Shown piece after piece: positions 54,791 to 64,000 of a stretch of DNA of 64,000 nt. A program made the translations under genes and the position numbers. Location: positions 27,379-91,378 of the forward strand of contig CAUYUJ010010513.1 in NCBI GenBank assembly GCA_963575745.1, written 5' to 3'. The notes beneath the pieces were generated by a model. That model had not been told where the DNA came from, searched no databases, and was given only the letters and a program-made list of their open reading frames with translations. Numbering within the stretch: position 1 is the stretch's first letter; every line of letters begins with the position of its first letter. Source of the DNA: Prorocentrum cordatum (taxonomy: Eukaryota > Sar > Dinophyceae > Prorocentrales > Prorocentraceae).

Positions 54791-55021
54791 GTCGATGTTT
54801 CCCCCCCTATGCCCATCCCCCCCCATCGCTGCCCCTCACTATCGAGGCTGGGCGCCCCCTCCGAGGCGGGCGCGCCCGAGACGGGCACCAGGCTTCTGGC
54901 CGTGTCGACGGCCCCCCCACGCAGTCGCGGGGATCGGGGCCGCCGTGCCCCCGGGTCAGAGGGGAGCCTGCGACGCCCCGCCCCTGCCTCGGGGCGTTCC
55001 CTGGGCATCCCCTATGATTTA

Positions 55022-55217
55022 GTCGGGCCTGTCCCTCTACAGGGAGAATATTCGAACATAGTACGATGTTTCTGCTATACTTGAGTATGTTTGTGTTTGT
55101 ATATATGTATATGTATAGATATAGGTATATGTATATGTATATGTATGTATATGTGTGTATGTAGGTATGCATGTATGCATGTATGTATGTATGCATGTAT
55201 GCATGCATGCATGTATG

Positions 55218-55251
<34 letters not shown>

Positions 55252-55683
55252 TGCATGCATGTATGCATGTATGCATGTATGTATGTATGCATGTATGCAT
55301 GTATGTATGTATGTATGCATGCATGTATGCATGTATGCATGTATGCATGTATGCATGTATGCATGCATGTATGTATGTATGTATGTGTGTATGTATGTAT
55401 GTATGCATGTATGTATGTATGTATGTATGTATGTATGTATGTATGTATGTATGTATGTATGTATGTATGTATGTATGTATGTATGTATGTATGTATGTAT
55501 ATGTATGTGTATGTATGTATGTATGTATGTATGTATGTATGTATGTATGTATGTATGTATGTATGTATGTATGTATGTATGTATGTATGTATGTATGTAT
55601 GTATGTATGTATGTATGTATATGTATATATATATGGATATTGAACTTCCGTCAACAATCCGCCTGTAGGAGGACGTGCCCGAC
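55022..55683 (+). repeat. TIR element, family F1, copy 10, with a (ATGT/ATGC)n core
   Basis: 662 bp. The left arm GTCGGGCCTGTCCCTCTACA and the right arm CCTGTAGGAGGACGTGCCCG enclose a shortened F1 interior. Inside that are 540 bp of ATGT and ATGC tetranucleotides (55090-55635). Met/Tyr/Cys/Val and Ile/His/Thr frames are repeat translations. Confidence 0.85.
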
Positions 55684-55687
55684 CTAA

Positions 55688-55847
55688 GGGTAGATGGGGT
55701 CAGAGGATTACGCCGCATCGCCTATGCGGCTCGATGTGGAGCTCGAGTTTCTCTGCGCTGGCGTCGCCGATGCACCACCGACGTCGCCGATGCATCGTCG
55801 ACGCGGCGCGATCCTCCGACCCCATCTGCTCGGGCCCCATGAGGCCC
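55688..55847 (+). repeat. Long-TIR foldback element, family F3, copy 4
   Basis: 160 bp, TAGATGGGGTCAGAGGATTA to GCGATCCTCCGACCCCATCT. It starts 4 bp after an F1 copy. Confidence 0.85.
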
Positions 55848-56294
55848 TTCCGCTCGGCGCTGGGCGCAGCCGCCCGCGCTCTCGCCCGGCGTCCAGCCGT
55901 GAGAGGGGGCAGGTGGTGAACGTCATACGATTCGACGGCGTCTCGTCGTTCAACAGCACGCTGGCTCCCTTCTTCGGGCTGCAGGCCCGGCCGCCGCCTG
56001 CATGCGATGGGCTCGGCGTGGCGATGGGCTGGGCGTGGGGGGGGTGGGATACAGGCTCGGGGTGTATGTGGGTTGGCTGGGGATCGGCCCAGCACTGGTT
56101 CTGGCAGGTCGACATGGGGGGAAGAGGTCCGAGGCGTTGGGTTCAGGAAGTGTTATGTCTTTGGTAATTATGACGCTTCGCGTAATCCCAGCAGCCCATC
56201 CAGTCACGATGACCAGACGAATTGACCTGATGATGTGGAGGAGCATGCAGTTGTAAGAAGGACTGGGTAAGACATCATACCCCACGACGGGGCA

Positions 56295-57515
56295 GAAGGA
56301 GGAGGAATCGGAGTAGGAAGAGGAGGAGGAGAAGGAGAAGGAAGCGGAGGAGGAGGGGGGGGAGAGGAGAGGAGAGGAGGAGGAGGAGGAGGAGAGGAGG
56401 AGATTGAGAGGAGGAGGAGAGGAGGAGGAGAGGAGGAGGAGGAGGAGGGGAGAGGAGGAGGAGGAGCAGGAGGAGCAGGAGGAGTCAGGAGGAGCAGGAG
56501 GAGCAGGAGGAGGAGGAGGAGGACGATGAGATGAGGAGGAGGACGAGGAGGACGAGGAGGGGAAGGATAAGGAGGAGGAGGCGGAGGAGGAGAGGGGAGG
56601 AGAGGAGGAGGGAGGAGGAGGAAGAGGATAGGATGAGGAGGAGGAGAGGAGGAGAGAGGAGAGGAGGAGGAGTTGGAGGAAGCGGAGGAAGCGGAGAAAA
56701 GCAGGAGGAGGAGGAGGAGGAGGCGGAGGAGGAAGGAGAGGAGAAGAGGAGGAAGGAGGAGAGGAGCTGAGGCGGAGGCGAGGCGGAGGCGGAGGCGGAG
56801 GAGGAGCGGATGCTGAGGAGGAGGAAGAGAGGAGGAGGAGGAGGAGAGGAGGAGGAGAGGAGGAGGAGAGGAGGCGGAGAGGCGGAGGAGGCGGAGGAGG
56901 CGGAGGAGAGGAGGAGAGGAGGAAGAGGAGGAAGAGGAGGAGGAGGAGGAGGAGAGGAGAGGAGGAGGAGGGGAGGGGGAGGGAGAGGAGGAGGAGGGAG
57001 GAGGAGAGGAGGAGGAGGAGGAGGAGGAGGAGGAGAGGAGGAGGAGGTGAGGGCGGAGCGAGGCGAGGCGGAGGCGGAGGCGAGGCGGAGGAGGAGGAGA
57101 GGCGGCGGCGAGAGAGAGGAGGAGGAGGAGGAGGAGGAGGAGAGAAAGGAGGAGGAGGAGGAGGAGGGAGGAGGAGGGGGAGGGGAGGGGGAGGGAAGGG
57201 GAGGAGAGGGAGGAGACGAGGAGGAGGAGGAGGAGGAGGAGGAGGAGGAGGAGGAGGAGGAGGAGGAGGAGGAGGAAGCGAGGAGGAAGCGGATGAGGAG
57301 GCGGAGAGGAGGAGAGGAGGCGGAGGAGGAGGAGCAGGAAGAGGAGGAGGAGGAGGAAGAGGAGGAGGAGGAGGAGGAGGAGGAGACGGATGATAAGGAG
57401 GGGGAGTGGGAGGGGGAGGGGGAGGGGTTGGAGGAGGGGGAGGAGGAGTAGGAGGAGGAGAAGGAGGAGGAGGAGGAGGAGGAGGAGGAGACGGAGGAGG
57501 AGGGGGAGGTGGAGG
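56295..57515. repeat. 1.2-kb (GGA)n-type polypurine tract
   Basis: Almost pure A/G on the plus strand over 1.2 kb, with GGA, GAGAGG, GGCGGA and GGGGA variants. The 460-583-codon minus-strand Ser/Pro/Leu frames across it are repeat artefacts. Confidence 0.95.
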
Positions 57516-57944
57516 AATATTATAAGTATGCACACTGCGGTTGCTCGTCGTCTTAATGAGCAACTTCCTACGGTCACCAGTAACATTTTTTGGTAACGGT
57601 CGTAGCAGTAAACCTACGAATATGAAGATGCATCCGACGAGTATGTCTAACATTACTAAGACACATACACTAAGACCAACACTACGACTGATCATACTCA
57701 TACGGGGGCTGCGAAGAAAATGCGAATAACGACACTAACACTACGAATGCGAGTGGTATTACTAATATTACAGCAGCGAATATCAATAATGCGGGTGCGA
57801 AGACAAACCGTAAACTATTCACAATACTATGACTCATCATGTCATGACTGATACTACTACTAAAAGTAATATCGCAAGACAGACGCATGCGAATACGACT
57901 ATGACGACGAATGCTAATACTACTAAACATGAATAAGTATATGA
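57516..57944. other. A/T-richer spacer, no supported gene
   Basis: Imperfect ACTACGAATGCG-type words suggest a decayed triplet repeat. Confidence 0.4.
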
Positions 57945-58195
57945 TGATTATGATGCTGCTGCTGATGATGAGGATGAGGCTGGGGATGATGTTGATGCTG
58001 ATGCTGATTTTATACTGATGCTGATGATGATCATGTGGATGATGATGAGGATGCTGCTGTTGCTGCTGACGATGATGATGATGATGGCGGTGACGATGCT
58101 GATGCTGACGATGCTGATGCTGATGAAGATGACGATTACGATGATGATGATGATGCTACTGATGCTGATGCTGATGATGATGATGATGCAGATGC

Positions 58196-58227
<32 letters not shown>

Positions 58228-58426
58228 CTGCTGATGACGTTGATGATGCTGCTGATGATGATGCTAATGATGATTATGCTGATGCTGATGATGCTGATGA
58301 TGCTGCTGATGATGCTGCTGATGATGATGATGATGACGATGCTGATGATGATGATGATGATGTTGATGATGATGATGGTTTTGATGATGATGCTGATGAT
58401 GATGAGGACGAGGATGATGATGATGC

Positions 58427-58461
<35 letters not shown>

Positions 58462-58532
58462 ATGATGACGATGATGATGATGATGATGATGATGGTGATG
58501 CTGGTGATGATGATGATGATGACGATGACGAT

Positions 58533-58563
<31 letters not shown>

Positions 58564-58601
58564 CTGATTATGATGATGATGACGATGATGATGATGATGA
58601 C

Positions 58602-58632
<31 letters not shown>

Positions 58633-58807
58633 CGGATGCTGATGCTGATGCTGATGATGGTGATGGTAATGATGATGCTGCTGCCGATGATGATGATGGT
58701 GATGATGATGATGATGATGATGCTGATGATGGTGATGGTGATGGTGATGGTGATGGTGATGGTGATGATGATGATGGTGATGATGGTGGTGATGATGATG
58801 CTGATGC

Positions 58808-58841
<34 letters not shown>

Positions 58842-58860
58842 CATGATGATGATGACGAGC
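57945..58860. repeat. 0.9-kb (GAT)n microsatellite with GCT and GAC variants
   Basis: GAT/GCT/GAC triplets throughout, with triplet phase kept almost continuously. Confidence 0.95.
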
Positions 58861-59030
58861 ATCGCGCCAGGCACGGCGCGTCAGCCGCGCCGCCGTCGAA
58901 CCCCTCGGTGTCGCAGGTCATCGCCAAGGGTCAGAGTGATGAGGTCAAGGTCCCCGGGGGGGACGAAACGGTGGAGCATGTCAGGGGGTTCTACCGCAAG
59001 TTCCTTACGCTGGCCACGGACGTCGACTGA
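58035..59030 (+). CDS. Poly-Asp/Ala open frame with a non-repetitive C-terminus (doubtful)
   Basis: 331 codons. Residues 1-275 are Asp/Ala from the GAT/GCT tract. The last 56 residues are ordinary sequence (HGASAAPPSNPSVSQVIAKG, then VKVPGGDETVEHVRGFYRKF) ending at TGA 59028-59030. A very acidic protein is possible, but the repeat may simply run into an unrelated exon or pseudogene. Not recognised. Confidence 0.2.
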
Positions 59031-59049
59031 GTCACGGCTACAAGTACTT

Positions 59050-59545
59050 CTGCAGCGCCGCCGTTGGCCAGCGCGCCGCTGCCCTCGACGGGGACTAGAC
59101 GGAGTAGGATCGTGGCCGCGAAAGCCGACGCCAGCATTGAGGTCGGCCTGGGCCTCGCTCTTGGGCGCTCTGGCCAAGGCGAGGGGCGCCTGGCAATGGT
59201 CTGACCATTTGGGGCGAAGCCAAGGCCGACAGCACTGTTGGCGTCGGCCTTCTCGGCGCCAAGAGGAGCGGCCCGCCGACTGCAAGCTGGCGGCCGCAGC
59301 GCTGCCGCCGCCCAGCGCCCTGCTGCTTTCGACGTGGGCCAGACTGGGTAGGATCGCGGACGCGAAAGCCGACGCCAGCATTGAAGTCGGCCTGGGCCTC
59401 GGTCTTGGGTGCCCTGGCCAAGGCGAGGGGCGCCTGGCAATGGTCTGACAATTGGGGCGAGGCCAAGGCCGACTGCACTGCTGGCGTCGTTCTTCTCGGC
59501 GCCGGGAGGAGCGGCCCGCCGATTGCAGGCTTGTGGCCGGCGACG
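59050..59545 (+). repeat. Tandem duplication with a 244-bp period
   Basis: AAAGCCGACGCCAGCATTGA occurs at 59121 and 59365. GGCGAGGGGCGCCTGGCAAT, CCAAGGCCGAC and GGAGCGGCCCGCCGA follow in the same order each time. About two copies, roughly 90% identical. Confidence 0.9.
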
Positions 59546-59739
59546 GCGCTGGCGGCCGCGCGCGTGGCCGCGCTGACCTACGCCTCTAGTAACGGCGCTA
59601 AAAAGCGGTTGCGTGAAGCTCGGCGAAAGCTCGGCGGAATCTCGGCGGAATCTCGGCGGAGGCTCGGCGGAATCGGCGGCGGAAGCTCGGCGGGAACTCG
59701 GCGGGAACTCGGCCTGCTCTGCGGATGCCGCATGGGGGC

Positions 59740-59850
59740 CCCGGGAGGCCCCAGGAAGCCCCGGGAAGCAGCAGGAAGCCCCGGGATATTCCAGGAGGCC
59801 CCAGGAAGCCCCAGGAGGCCCCAGGGCGCCGCAGGAGGCCCCAGTGTTCG
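59740..59850. repeat. CCCCRGGAAG/GGCCCCAGGA degenerate tandem repeat
   Basis: Ten-to-eleven-base units, AGGAAGCCCC and AGGAGGCCCC. Resembles the reverse complement of the GGGGCCTCTTG satellites at 60.3 and 62.2 kb. Confidence 0.6.
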
Positions 59851-59932
59851 CGTCCAAACGCGGCGTTTTGAGGGGCACGCGGGCGCGGCGGGATCGGCCG
59901 CGGCGGGGTCCGGATCCCACAGCGGGGCCATG

Positions 59933-60250
59933 GTGATGATGATGATGGTGACGATGATGGCGATGATGATGATGATGATGACGATGATGATGGCGACGAC
60001 GACGATGATGATGATGCTGATGCTGATTCTGATGCTGCTGTTGATGCTAATGCTGACGATGATGGCGAGGAGGAGGAGGAGGAGGAGGAGGAGGAGGAGG
60101 AGGAGGAGGAGGGAGAGGGAAAGGGGAGGAGGGGGGAGGAGGGACGAGGAATGAGGGAGGAGGAAGGGGAGGAACACGAGGAGGAGGAGGGGGGGGAGGC
60201 GGAGGAGGAGGAGGAGGTGGAGGAGGCGGAGGGGCAGGAGGAGGAGGAAG
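59933..60250. repeat. (GAT)n then (GGA)n microsatellites
   Basis: GATGATGGTGAC/GATGCT to 60062, then GGA/GGGGA to 60250. Confidence 0.95.
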
Positions 60251-60289
60251 GCGAGCAGAAACGCCAGAGGTTTCACGATGCCCCTCGGA

Positions 60290-60560
60290 GTCTCTTCGGA
60301 TTTCTTTCGAGAGCTTCTTGAAATTTTCTTGGGTCGTCTTGAATGTTCCTTGGCAGCCCGTGGGGCCTCGTGGGGCGTCTTTGGTGTCGGGGGGGCCCCC
60401 TGGGGCCTCTTGGGGGTCCAGTGGGGGCCTCTTGGAGGCATCTTGGGGGCCCCTTGGGTGCCTCTTGGAGCTTCCAGGGCGCCTTCGGGGGCCGTCTTGT
60501 GGCGCCCATCGGGGGGATCGGGGGCCATCTTGCGGCCATCTTGGGGGGGGGGGGGGGGGG
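60290..60560. repeat. Degenerate satellite with a 10-12 bp period (GCCTCTTGGGG)
   Basis: GGGGCCTCTTG, GGGGGCCATCTTG and GGTGCCTCTTGG words at 10-12-bp spacing, ending in a G run at 60542-60560. Confidence 0.65.
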
Positions 60561-60704
60561 CGGATCAGAGGCGGGGTCGTAGTAAGCTAGAACGTTTGTA
60601 TCGCAGTGGCCTTCGGCCAGTGCCGCCGATCCGGGTCGCTCGGGAAGCCCCCCAGACTGGGCGGCGACGTTTCGCCGACAGTCACTCACGCACACGTTCG
60701 CATT

Positions 60705-61242
60705 GCATTGCGCGCGCACGCGCGCGCGCAAGCACAACCACACGCGCGCGTGCACGCGCGCGCGCACGCGCGCGTGCGCGCGCACGCACGCGCGCGCGCG
60801 CACGTGCGCGCGCACGCACGCACGCACGCACGCACACACACGCGCGCACGCATACATACATACACACATGCATACATACGTACATGCACACGCACACACA
60901 CACACACGCACGCACGCGCGCGCAAACACGCGCGCACACACGCACACGCACACGCGCGCGCACACGCACGCGCACACGCGCGCGCACGCGCGCATTCACA
61001 CGCACACGCACACGCGCGCGTGCACGCGCGCGCACACGCGCACGCGCACGCGCACGCACACGCACACACACGCACACACACGCACTCGCACGCGCACACG
61101 CACACACAATCACAAACGCAAGCGCAACCACAAACACAAACACAAACACAAACACAACAAGCACAATCGCAAACACATTCACAAACGCAAGCGCAAACAC
61201 ATACACATACACAAACACAGACACAGGCTCAGACACATACGC

Positions 61243-61273
<31 letters not shown>

Positions 61274-61480
61274 ATCACAAGCACACACACGCAAACACAC
61301 ACATACACGCACTACACACAGACACACACAGCGAACTCACACATGCGTGCCACCTTCGCAGGCACATACACGCGCACATGCTGGCAACACACGCGCACAC
61401 ACACACACACACGCGCACATACGCACACCGCGCGCACCGCGCAAACACACACACACCACACAACAGACACGCATTTCACC
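60705..61480. repeat. (CA)n/(CGCG)n alternating purine-pyrimidine tract
   Basis: About 775 bp of CGCGCGCA, CACACGCA, CATACA and CACAAA words. Z-DNA-prone. Thr/His/Ala/Arg frames (up to 588 codons) are repeat translations. Confidence 0.95.
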
Positions 61481-61689
61481 GCCACCTTCGTCGTCCCCCC
61501 CCATTTGTTCCCCGTTTTCCGCCCTCGTCCCGTTGCACTTCTCCCTCCCTCTTTTCTCGATTCCCTTCTCACGCACACGGGCAGATCTTGCCGCGCGCGC
61601 ACCCCCCCCCCTCCTTCACTGGCAGAGCCGCCCAGGCAACCGCCCCAGAGGCTGACGCTCAGCCTCGAGGCTGTAGCTGAGGCTCCTTC

Positions 61690-62010
61690 CCCTCCCCCAC
61701 GCCACGGAATCCTCCCTTCCCCTCCCCCGCGCCATCGGAACCCACGCCGCCAGAACCTCCCCCCCTTTTCCCCCAATTCCCCCTGCCCACAAGCGGGACG
61801 GGGGACCGGACCCCCCCATCCACGCTACCGGAACCCACGCCGCCAGAACACCCCCCACTCCCCCTGCCCCGGCAGGGCCACCCCGGCCACCGGACCCCCC
61901 CCCCCCCTTTTCCCCCAATTCCCCCCTGTCCACACGACCCCCCCCCCAACCCCCCCCACCGGAACCCGCGCCACCAGACCCCCTCCTCCCCCCCCTCCTC
62001 CCTCTACCCT
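61690..62010. repeat. C-rich tandem repeat with GGAACCCACGCCGCCAGAAC
   Basis: The block GGAACCCACGCCGCCAGAAC appears at about 61738 and 61828, with a third diverged copy at about 61961. CCCCCTTTTCCCCCAATTCCCCC-type linkers lie between them. Confidence 0.75.
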
Positions 62011-62084
62011 GGCAGAGCCACTCCAGTTACCCCCTCCCACTTAAACTCGCACGCCGGATTGGCGGATTTTTTTGCATGCTCGCC

Positions 62085-62480
62085 GATGCCTCTTGGGCGT
62101 TTGGGTGTCTCACTGGGGGGCCTCTTGGAGCCTCTTGGGGGTCTTTGGAGCGTTTCGGCGCCTTTTGGCGGCCTTTTGGGGCCTCCTGGGCTTGGGAACC
62201 TCATCTTGGGCCCATTTTGTAGGAGATCGGTCACATGAGGGCTGTTCCTTCAAGAGGGTCCCCCCCCCTTGGAGGCCAAACTGTGGCCCAAACCTTAGTG
62301 AGGTCATCTATCTTGGCCTTCTCGCCGAGGCCTCTTGGGGTGTCTTGGCTGCCTCTGAGGGGCCTCTTGTGGCCCATGGGGGGTCTCTTGGGAGCCTCGT
62401 GTGGGCATCTTGGGGGCTTCTTGGGGGCCTCTTGGGGCCTTCTGGGCGCCTCTTGGGGGGCATCTTGGAGGAGTTCGATC
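62085..62480. repeat. Degenerate satellite with a 10-12 bp period
   Basis: GGGCCTCTTGG, GGGGGCATCTTGG and GGCGCCTTTTGG words at mostly 11-bp spacing, best at 62320-62480. Confidence 0.65.
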
Positions 62481-62809
62481 AAAGAAGGGGGGTCCTCAAA
62501 TCGGCCTCCCCTTCCCAGAAGACCAAAATTGGTCCGAAACCTCAGTCAAATCAAGGCATGTCGGTTTTTTCGGCCAAAACAACTTGGACGCTGCAGTGAC
62601 CTTCCGCCCCCCCCCCCCCCGTCCAGGTCCAGGGGGAGTGGTTACTGGTTACGGGGCGTTATCATGACGCCCTGCCCGCCCGCAAACTGTCTCGTTCACG
62701 CCTAGCCGCCCACGCAACACATAAGTAGCACCCGAACCTCAGCACGGTCAGCGGTTGTCCATGGATGGGCTGCTAGTGGGAGCCAACGCAAACCCCATGT
62801 GCGCAACGT

Positions 62810-63000
62810 TGGGGCGAGGTGCGCCAAGCGTGCCAGGCGCGCCAGCCACCCCTGTGGCCCAAGCGTGCCAGGCACGCCTGGCGCGCCAGATGCACCACGT
62901 GCTCCGCGTGCGCCATGCTTGCCGCATGGTCCAGACGCGCCGGGTGCGCCACGTTCGAGGCCACGCGCACAGTGTGCCAGGTGCGCCCGCGTACTTGACA
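62810..63000. repeat. TGCGCCA/GCGTGCCAGGC degenerate repeat
   Basis: TGCGCCA, GCGTGCCAGGC and GGCGCGCCAG words at about 9-11 bp spacing. They contain the GGCGCGCC palindrome. Confidence 0.6.
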
Positions 63001-63735
63001 GCACACATCGGGACACATGTCGGCCCCGACCACCCCTGTCGAGAACCACTGCACATTCGTGGCGGGGAGGCCATCATGGTGTTTGGTGGGCCTGCGTGCA
63101 GCAGGCAAGCTGCCGGCAACCCCGCCGCCCGTGTCAAACACATATGCGTCGTGATCGCGGGGTGGCCGCGCATGACCCAGATTTCGCCGGGAATTGCATG
63201 TCGTATTGTTTGATCGGGAGGGTGGCCTTGAGCACAGCAGGCAATCTGAGCCCCCCCCCCGCCGTCCCTGTCAAAACAACACACGAAAAACTCACCGGGC
63301 CCACGATCATGACAGATTTTTCCCCAGGGTGTGATTGACTTTTTGGGCAGGGATGGTGTGGGGCGGGGGACGTCGTTGGTCCTGGTTGGCTGCTGGTCGC
63401 CTGGGGGAGAGGGTGTCTATGAATGGGGAGCCGTGATGCACCCCTCCCCGAAGGGAGAGGAGGGGAGTTGGAAGAGGAAACGCACTCTAAACCACTCGCG
63501 CCCAGAGGGCTGGGTGTATTCTTCTAAGGATGCACCTCGGGAGAGGTCTTGGGAGCGCGAACCGTCCTTGGAAGGATGCAGGATCGAACGCTGGGAGTTG
63601 TTGGGCGCACGGGGAGGTACAAGCTCTCTCGCTTGGCTGCGGGGCAGGTCGTTTGCTGCCCTGCGGAGCGCTGCCATCTCGTCGTGCCCCCTCTCCCGCC
63701 CCCTCCTCGGCGGCGCACCGAGGGGAGACGCGAGC
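63001..63735. other. No supported gene
   Basis: Mixed GC-rich sequence. Short frames on both strands carry no recognisable motif. Confidence 0.4.
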
Positions 63736-63969
63736 GGGGGGGAGGCCTTGTCAGAAGGCGGCGGGGCTTCTCAGAAACCCTCCGGCCTCCTGAGAAGCCC
63801 TTCTGTCTTGCTTCGGAGGAGCCTCCCGCCCCCGGGCGCGCCGCTGACCTCCCTCCTGCGCGCGCAGAGGTCAGCGGCGTGACGTCTACCAGGAGCCCGG
63901 CTGCCCGCCCCCCCCCGCCTCCCCGCCTGGCGACAGCGAAGGCGGGCGGAGACGGGGGCGGTGATCGGA

Positions 63970-64000
63970 CGGAGGAGGAGGAGGAGGAGGAGGAGGAGGG
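63970..64000. repeat. (GGA)n microsatellite running off the window
   Basis: GGAGGAGG to the last base. Confidence 0.95.

Noticed and set aside
55037-55718. Ile/His/Thr and Met/Tyr/Cys repeat frames
   Set aside because: Translations of ATGT/ATGC tetranucleotides inside an F1 element.
55950-57701. 583- and 460-codon minus-strand Pro/Ser/Leu-rich frames
   Set aside because: Translations of the 1.2-kb GGA tract.
57948-59448. Poly-Ile and poly-Met frames across the GAT tract
   Set aside because: Repeat translations; all three phases are open because the triplet contains no stop.
60278-62044. 588-codon Thr/His/Arg-rich frame
   Set aside because: Driven by the CA/CG tract and the C-rich repeat; no domain.

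Overview
The window looks like a repeat-saturated nuclear segment of a very large eukaryotic genome. A dinoflagellate is the best guess; this is inferred, not proven. The grounds are the GC-rich background, the extreme density of trinucleotide and GT/CG microsatellites, Arg/Ala/Ser-rich retrotransposon coding regions, and a non-LTR element whose C-terminal half resembles those I know from dinoflagellate genomes. I see no rRNA, tRNA, spliced-leader gene, CRISPR array or bacterial-type operon, and no recognisable host housekeeping gene.

Layout. 1-12 kb: noncoding, with dispersed short elements, degenerate satellites and an 83-bp minisatellite. 13.5-16.1 kb: less repetitive DNA with fragments of one or two unidentified proteins, including a C2H2 zinc finger. 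16.7-30.5 kb: microsatellites, a 73-bp minisatellite, more short elements, a coding-like minus-strand remnant (24.4-25.6 kb) and a 0.9-kb strand-switching TAC/GTA tract. 31.1-34.6 kb: a decayed minus-strand non-LTR retrotransposon (reverse transcriptase plus restriction-like endonuclease) broken by insertions, frameshifts and a poly-Ser microsatellite. 36.2-46.7 kb: an apparently intact 10.5-kb tyrosine-recombinase retrotransposon. 46.7-64 kb: more short elements, an assembly gap at 51401-51500, and kilobase-scale GGA, GAT, ATGT and CA/CG tracts.

The centrepiece is the 10.5-kb element. It has the split direct-repeat layout A1-ORFs-B1-A2-B2 (A 55 bp, B 158 bp, both pairs identical) and sits inside a CAT microsatellite. 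Its reading frames are a small hydrophobic ORF, a Gag-like ORF, a 2122-residue ORF with reverse transcriptase and RNase H, and a tyrosine recombinase. The 2122-residue ORF also carries a DnaJ-type J domain with an intact HPD motif and a long SR/Arg-rich region, which I do not know from this class. Consecutive frames touch or overlap (TGATG, TGAAGATG, 124-bp overlap), suggesting coupled translation from one RNA.

The second theme is short noncoding elements with terminal inverted repeats. By eye I separate about a dozen families, labelled F1-F8 and F10-F12 below (no F9), with 2-10 copies each. Several carry a microsatellite between their arms, some lie within a few bp of each other, and some sit in former coding sequence. 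Together they explain much of the otherwise unassignable DNA.
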